From assembly GCA_025924435.1 (NCBI GenBank), contig JAICIL010000071.1:1-15918 (forward strand): a stretch of DNA of 15,918 nucleotides, read 5' to 3'. A program made the position numbers and the translations under genes. Source of the stretch: Chloroflexia bacterium (GTDB lineage Bacteria > Chloroflexota > Chloroflexia > Thermomicrobiales > JALYUS01). The notes under the pieces were generated by a model that saw nothing but the letters and a program-made list of their open reading frames with translations, did no database searches and was not told the origin of the DNA. Below are positions 13,501-15,918 of this stretch, piece after piece (the stretch's first letter is position 1; every line of letters starts with the position of its first letter).

Positions 13501-15918
13501 CGATCCTCGGCGACCAGTACGGCGGCGTCCTCGAAAGCGGCCAGTTGCGGCTCTCCTACGAGAGTGGCGCCTTCTTCCTCCATTACTGGGAGACCGTGCT
13601 GCCCGTCGCGCCGCAGACCTACGATCGCATCCTCGGCTACCGCCTCGACGCGCTGATCGAGCAATTGGGCGCGGACGACGCGCATGTGCTCGAACTGGAG
13701 AGCATCCTCACCGCGCTCGGCTACCTCCCCGCGACGGACGAGACCGACCCGGAGAAGATGGCGGAGCGGCACCGCGAGAAAGAGGTGATCAAACGGCGCA
13801 TCGCCGCGCTCTACGACGCCAGTCCGGAAATCCGTGCAAGCATCACAGCGGCGCTCGATGCCTTCAACACGGCGGACGAGGCGGGCATCGAGATGCTCGA
13901 CGATCTGCTGGAATCGCAGCCCTACCGCCCCGCCTTCTGGCGCGTCGCGGCGGAGGAGATCAACTACCGCCGCTTCTTCGACGTGAACCAGTTGGCGGCG
14001 ATCCGCGTGGAAGCGCCCGACGTTTTCAAGGCGACGCACGACCTCGTCTTCCGCCTGCTCGCGGAGGGCAAGGCGACCAGTCTGCGCATTGACCACCCGG
14101 ACGGCCTGTGGGACCCGCCGCACTACTTCCGCCAGCTGCAGGAGCAGTACATCCTCGCCTGCGCCCGCGCGCGCATGCCGGAACACGATGAGGAGGAGGC
14201 GGGCGAACTGGAAGAGGCGGTGCGCGCCTGGTTCGACGCACATATCGAGAACGGCGGCGCGCCGCCGCAATTGCCGCTCTATGTCGTCGCGGAAAAAATC
14301 CTCACCGAGGGCGAGACGCTGCCGGAGGATTGGCTGGTCGCCGGGACGACGGGGTACGACTTCCTCAACGAGGCGAACGGCCTCTTCGTGGACGCGAACA
14401 ACCGCAAGGCGATTGACGAGATTTACGCGCGTTTCACGGGGAACCAGACGGCGTTCGCCAATCTGACCAACGCGACGAAGAAGATGATCATGCTCATCTC
14501 GCTCGCCAGCGAGATCAACGCGCTCGCCTACCAGTTGGAGCGCATCTCCGAGCGGAACCGCTCGTACCGCGATTTCACGCTGAACAGCCTCACCTTCGCC
14601 ATCCGCGAGGTGATTGCCTGCCTGCCCGTCTATCGCACCTACACGACGGACGCGACCGCGACGGTGTCCCACCACGACGCGCAATACGTCGAGGCGGCGG
14701 TGGCCGAGGCGAAACGGCGCAACCCGCGCACGGCGAGCCAGTTGTTCGATTTCCTCGGCGACACGCTGCTCCTGCGGAATATCGAGCATTTCCGCCCGGA
14801 GGATCGCCCGCAACTGATCGCCTTCGTGATGAAATTCCAGCAGATCACCGGCCCGGTGATGGCGAAGGGCGTCGAGGACACCGCGTTCTACGTCTACAAC
14901 CGCCTCGTCTCGCTCAACGAGGTGGGCGGCCACCCGGTGCATTTCGGCGTCCCGGTGCCGGAATTCCACGCGCGCAACGCCGAGCGCGCCCGCCGCTGGC
15001 CGCACGCGATGCTCGCCTCCTCCACGCACGACACGAAGCGGAGCGAGGACGTACGGGCGCGCATTAACGTCCTCTCCGAAATTCCGGAGGAGTGGCGCGC
15101 CGCCCTCAACCGCTGGGGCCGGATCAACGCGCGCGCGAAGGCGGAGATCGCGGGGGACCGCTACCCCGACCGCAACGCCGAATACCTCCTCTACCAGACG
15201 CTGCTCGGCGCGTGGCCGGTGGACTTCCCGACGCCCGAATCATTCGGGGAGTTCCGCGAGCGGATCGCGGCGTACATGCTGAAGGCCGAGAAGGAGGCGA
15301 AAGTCCACACCAGTTGGATCAACCCGAACGAGGCGTACGACCAGGCACTACAAGCGTTCGTCCGCACCATCCTCGCGGAAGGCGATCATAATGCGTTCCT
15401 CGCCGATTTCGCGCCGCTTCAGCGGCGGGTCGCCTTTTTCGGGCAATGGAACGCGTTGGCGCAGGAACTGCTGAAGTTGACCTCGCCCGGCGTGCCGGAC
15501 ATCTATCAGGGAACCGAACTCTGGGACCTCAGCCTCGTGGACCCGGACAACCGCCGCCCTGTGGACTACGACCGGCGCCGCGCCATCCTCGCCGACCTGC
15601 GCGAGCGCGCCGGGTGCGCGCAGTGCGGCGGCGTCGCGCTCGCCCATGAGCTGGTGGATGCGAGCGACGACGGCCGGATCAAACTCTTCGTCACCGCCCG
15701 CGCGCTCGACTTCCGCCGCGCGCACGACGCCCTCTTCACCGATGGCGCGTATGTGCCGCTCGACGCGCGGGGCGCGAAAGCGGATCACGTCTGCGCCTTC
15801 CTCCGCGCGAGCGAGGATGGTGATACAGCGATCGTCGTCGCGCCGCGCCTCGTCGTCGGCCACCCCGACGGCGAGGAACGGCCGCCGCTCGGCGCGGCGG
15901 TCTGGGGCGGCCCTCGGC
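10593..15918 (+). CDS. treY: GH57/DUF3536 glycoside hydrolase fused to TreY, maltooligosyltrehalose synthase (C-terminus cut)
   Basis: A single frame of at least 1775 codons, open to the window edge. The ATG has AGGGA seven bases ahead. Residues 1 to about 430 are a GH57 barrel: 'HGHFYQPP' (10-17), likely nucleophile Glu156 in 'GMWLAETAV', likely acid/base Asp265 in '[10 protein letters not shown]', then '[16 protein letters not shown]'. A DUF3536-type region follows (about 450-800, '[11 protein letters not shown]'). After a short helical linker (about 800-835), TreY runs from 'ATYRLQF' (839-845) with 'GYDICDH', nucleophile Asp1167 in 'LRIDHPDGL', Glu1234 in 'VAEKIL', Asp1480 in '[10 protein letters not shown]' and '[10 protein letters not shown]'. 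TreY turns the reducing-end bond of maltooligosaccharides into trehalose linkage. The GH57 half may trim or rearrange alpha-glucan; its reaction is unproven. Confidence 0.93.
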   Translation, partial: MTDDRYVCIHGHFYQPPRENPWLEAIELQDSAYPYHDWNERVTAECYAPNAASRILDGAGRIAQIVQNYARISFNFGPTLLAWMEEKAPDIYAAILDADRDSQRRFAGHGSAMAQAYNHMILPLANRRDKWTQIRWGIADFAHRFGRAPEGMWLAETAVDLETLDILAEQGIAFTVLAPSQAGAVREIDAEEWDDVSGARIDPTRAYVQRLPSGRSIALFFYDGPISRGVAFEGLLDRGENLANRLLGAFSDERTWPQLVHIATDGETYGHHHAHGDMALAYALHHIEANGLARLSVYGEYLEMFPPTHEVQIIENTAWSCDHGVERWRSDCGCNTGGRPGWNQRWRGPLRAALDWLRDAVAPVYEAGMRDLVPDPWAARDAYISVILDRTEESVARFLAEQTVRELTDAERVRLWELLEMQRHAMLMYTSCGWFFDELSGIETVQVIQYAGRVIQLAEMLSGESFEPHFLDLLQRAKSNIREHRDGRLIYEKFVKPAVVDTEKLAAHYAISSLFAEYPDNAWVYCYTVEREDYRRLDAGRAALIAGRARFTSRITGESAAETFGALSLGDHTISSGVGADRDDEAYRAFVAHITEAFARVDFPEAIRAMDRYFGESMYSLKTLFRDEQRKILDSVLAVALAEDEASYRQMYDRQAPLMRFVRDLHVPLPQAFQTAAAFILNSDLRRALAAETLDRDRIQALLADAETWHVALDAAGFSYMLRRRAERLSAAFQADPAELAPLVALREVVEVAHLLPFGIVFWHAQNVYYDLLQSRYREFHRRARRGDEQAQEWVTHFIALGEGLGMEVGETTLEEIRALPSVATVAREALERARIPRATYRLQFNRHFTFADALPLVPYLADLGISDLYASPLLKACAGSEHGYDICDHGRLNPEIGAPEEFDALADALRERGIGLVFDMVPNHMGIADPGNGWWMDVLENGPSSLYATTFDIDWHPVKRELANKVLLPILGDQYGGVLESGQLRLSYESGAFFLHYWETVLPVAPQTYDRILGYRLDALIEQLGADDAHVLELESILTALGYLPATDETDPEKMAERHREKEVIKRRIAALYDASPEIRASITAALDAFNTADEAGIEMLDDLLESQPYRPAFWRVAAEEINYRRFFDVNQLAAIRVEAPDVFKATHDLVFRLLAEGKATSLRIDHPDGLWDPPHYFRQLQEQYILACARARMPEHDEEEAGELEEAVRAWFDAHIENGGAPPQLPLYVVAEKILTEGETLPEDWLVAGTTGYDFLNEANGLFVDANNRKAIDEIYARFTGNQTAFANLTNATKKMIMLISLASEINALAYQLERISERNRSYRDFTLNSLTFAIREVIACLPVYRTYTTDATATVSHHDAQYVEAAVAEAKRRNPRTASQLFDFLGDTLLLRNIEHFRPEDRPQLIAFVMKFQQITGPVMAKGVEDTAFYVYNRLVSLNEVGGHPVHFGVPVPEFHARNAERARRWPHAMLASSTHDTKRSEDVRARINVLSEIPEEWRAALNRWGRINARAKAEIAGDRYPDRNAEYLLYQTLLGAWPVDFPTPESFGEFRERIAAYMLKAEKEAKVHTSWINPNEAYDQALQAFVRTILAEGDHNAFLADFAPLQRRVAFFGQWNALAQELLKLTSPGVPDIYQGTELWDLSLVDPDNRRPVDYDRRRAILADLRERAGCAQCGGVALAHELVDASDDGRIKLFVTARALDFRRAHDALFTDGAYVPLDARGAKADHVCAFLRASEDGDTAIVVAPRLVVGHPDGEERPPLGAAVWGGPR

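Noticed and set aside
10590..15029. A 1479-codon open frame on the minus strand opposite the GH57-TreY gene
   Set aside because: It is Arg/Val/Glu-rich with no family motifs and mirrors codon bias of the plus-strand gene, which has full catalytic motifs; it is an antisense shadow.

Overview
The window is GC-rich bacterial chromosome. The best taxonomic hint is the secreted protein at 7022-8464. Its N-terminal 'NPAFEAQW' segment and 'FERRVLTYT...VEMGNIGQHY.RWRY' block match, from memory, a lipoprotein-like family common in Chloroflexota (Thermomicrobia and relatives). A c-di-AMP riboswitch, a cluster-type LarE and a TreZ/TreY pair fit that phylum, but no 16S or other marker gene is present, so the assignment is tentative. 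I see no tRNA, rRNA, CRISPR array, transposase or phage gene.

Layout. (1) 1-1245, minus strand: larE, with a TTGACA-type promoter, overlapping an Rrf2-family regulator that runs off the left edge. (2) 1256-2155, minus strand: a stand-alone, partly degenerate receiver protein preceded by a long leader. The leader carries a clear ydaO/yuaA-type c-di-AMP riboswitch, a good sigma-70-type promoter and a palindrome at the predicted transcript start. Dispersed hairpin repeats flank this unit. (3) 2158-3520, minus strand: a YwhD-like protein and a class I methyltransferase, overlapping by ATGA. (4) 3575-3760: a gene-free stretch with strong hairpins, including a plus-strand intrinsic terminator that has no gene in front of it. 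(5) 4015-5958, plus strand: a receiver-less OmpR-type winged-helix protein, a small two-helix membrane protein, and a soluble Hanks-type kinase with a drastically shortened activation segment. (6) 6124-6345, plus strand: a ribbon-helix-helix protein with an inverted repeat just upstream. (7) 8464-6353, minus strand: a secreted protein with a duplicated C-terminal domain, a Pmp3/YqaE membrane peptide and a small secreted protein. (8) 8651-15918, plus strand: treZ, then one giant open frame joining a GH57/DUF3536 glycoside hydrolase to TreY, cut by the right edge.

How the genes work together. TreY converts the reducing end of a maltooligosaccharide into a trehalosyl unit and TreZ releases trehalose. 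The fused GH57 module probably prepares or reshapes the alpha-glucan substrate. The left half is dominated by signalling parts: a receiver without an output domain, an output domain without a receiver, an atypical kinase, a nucleotide-sensing RNA, an Rrf2 factor and an RHH factor. The two most notable items are the c-di-AMP riboswitch controlling a lone receiver and the GH57-TreY fusion.
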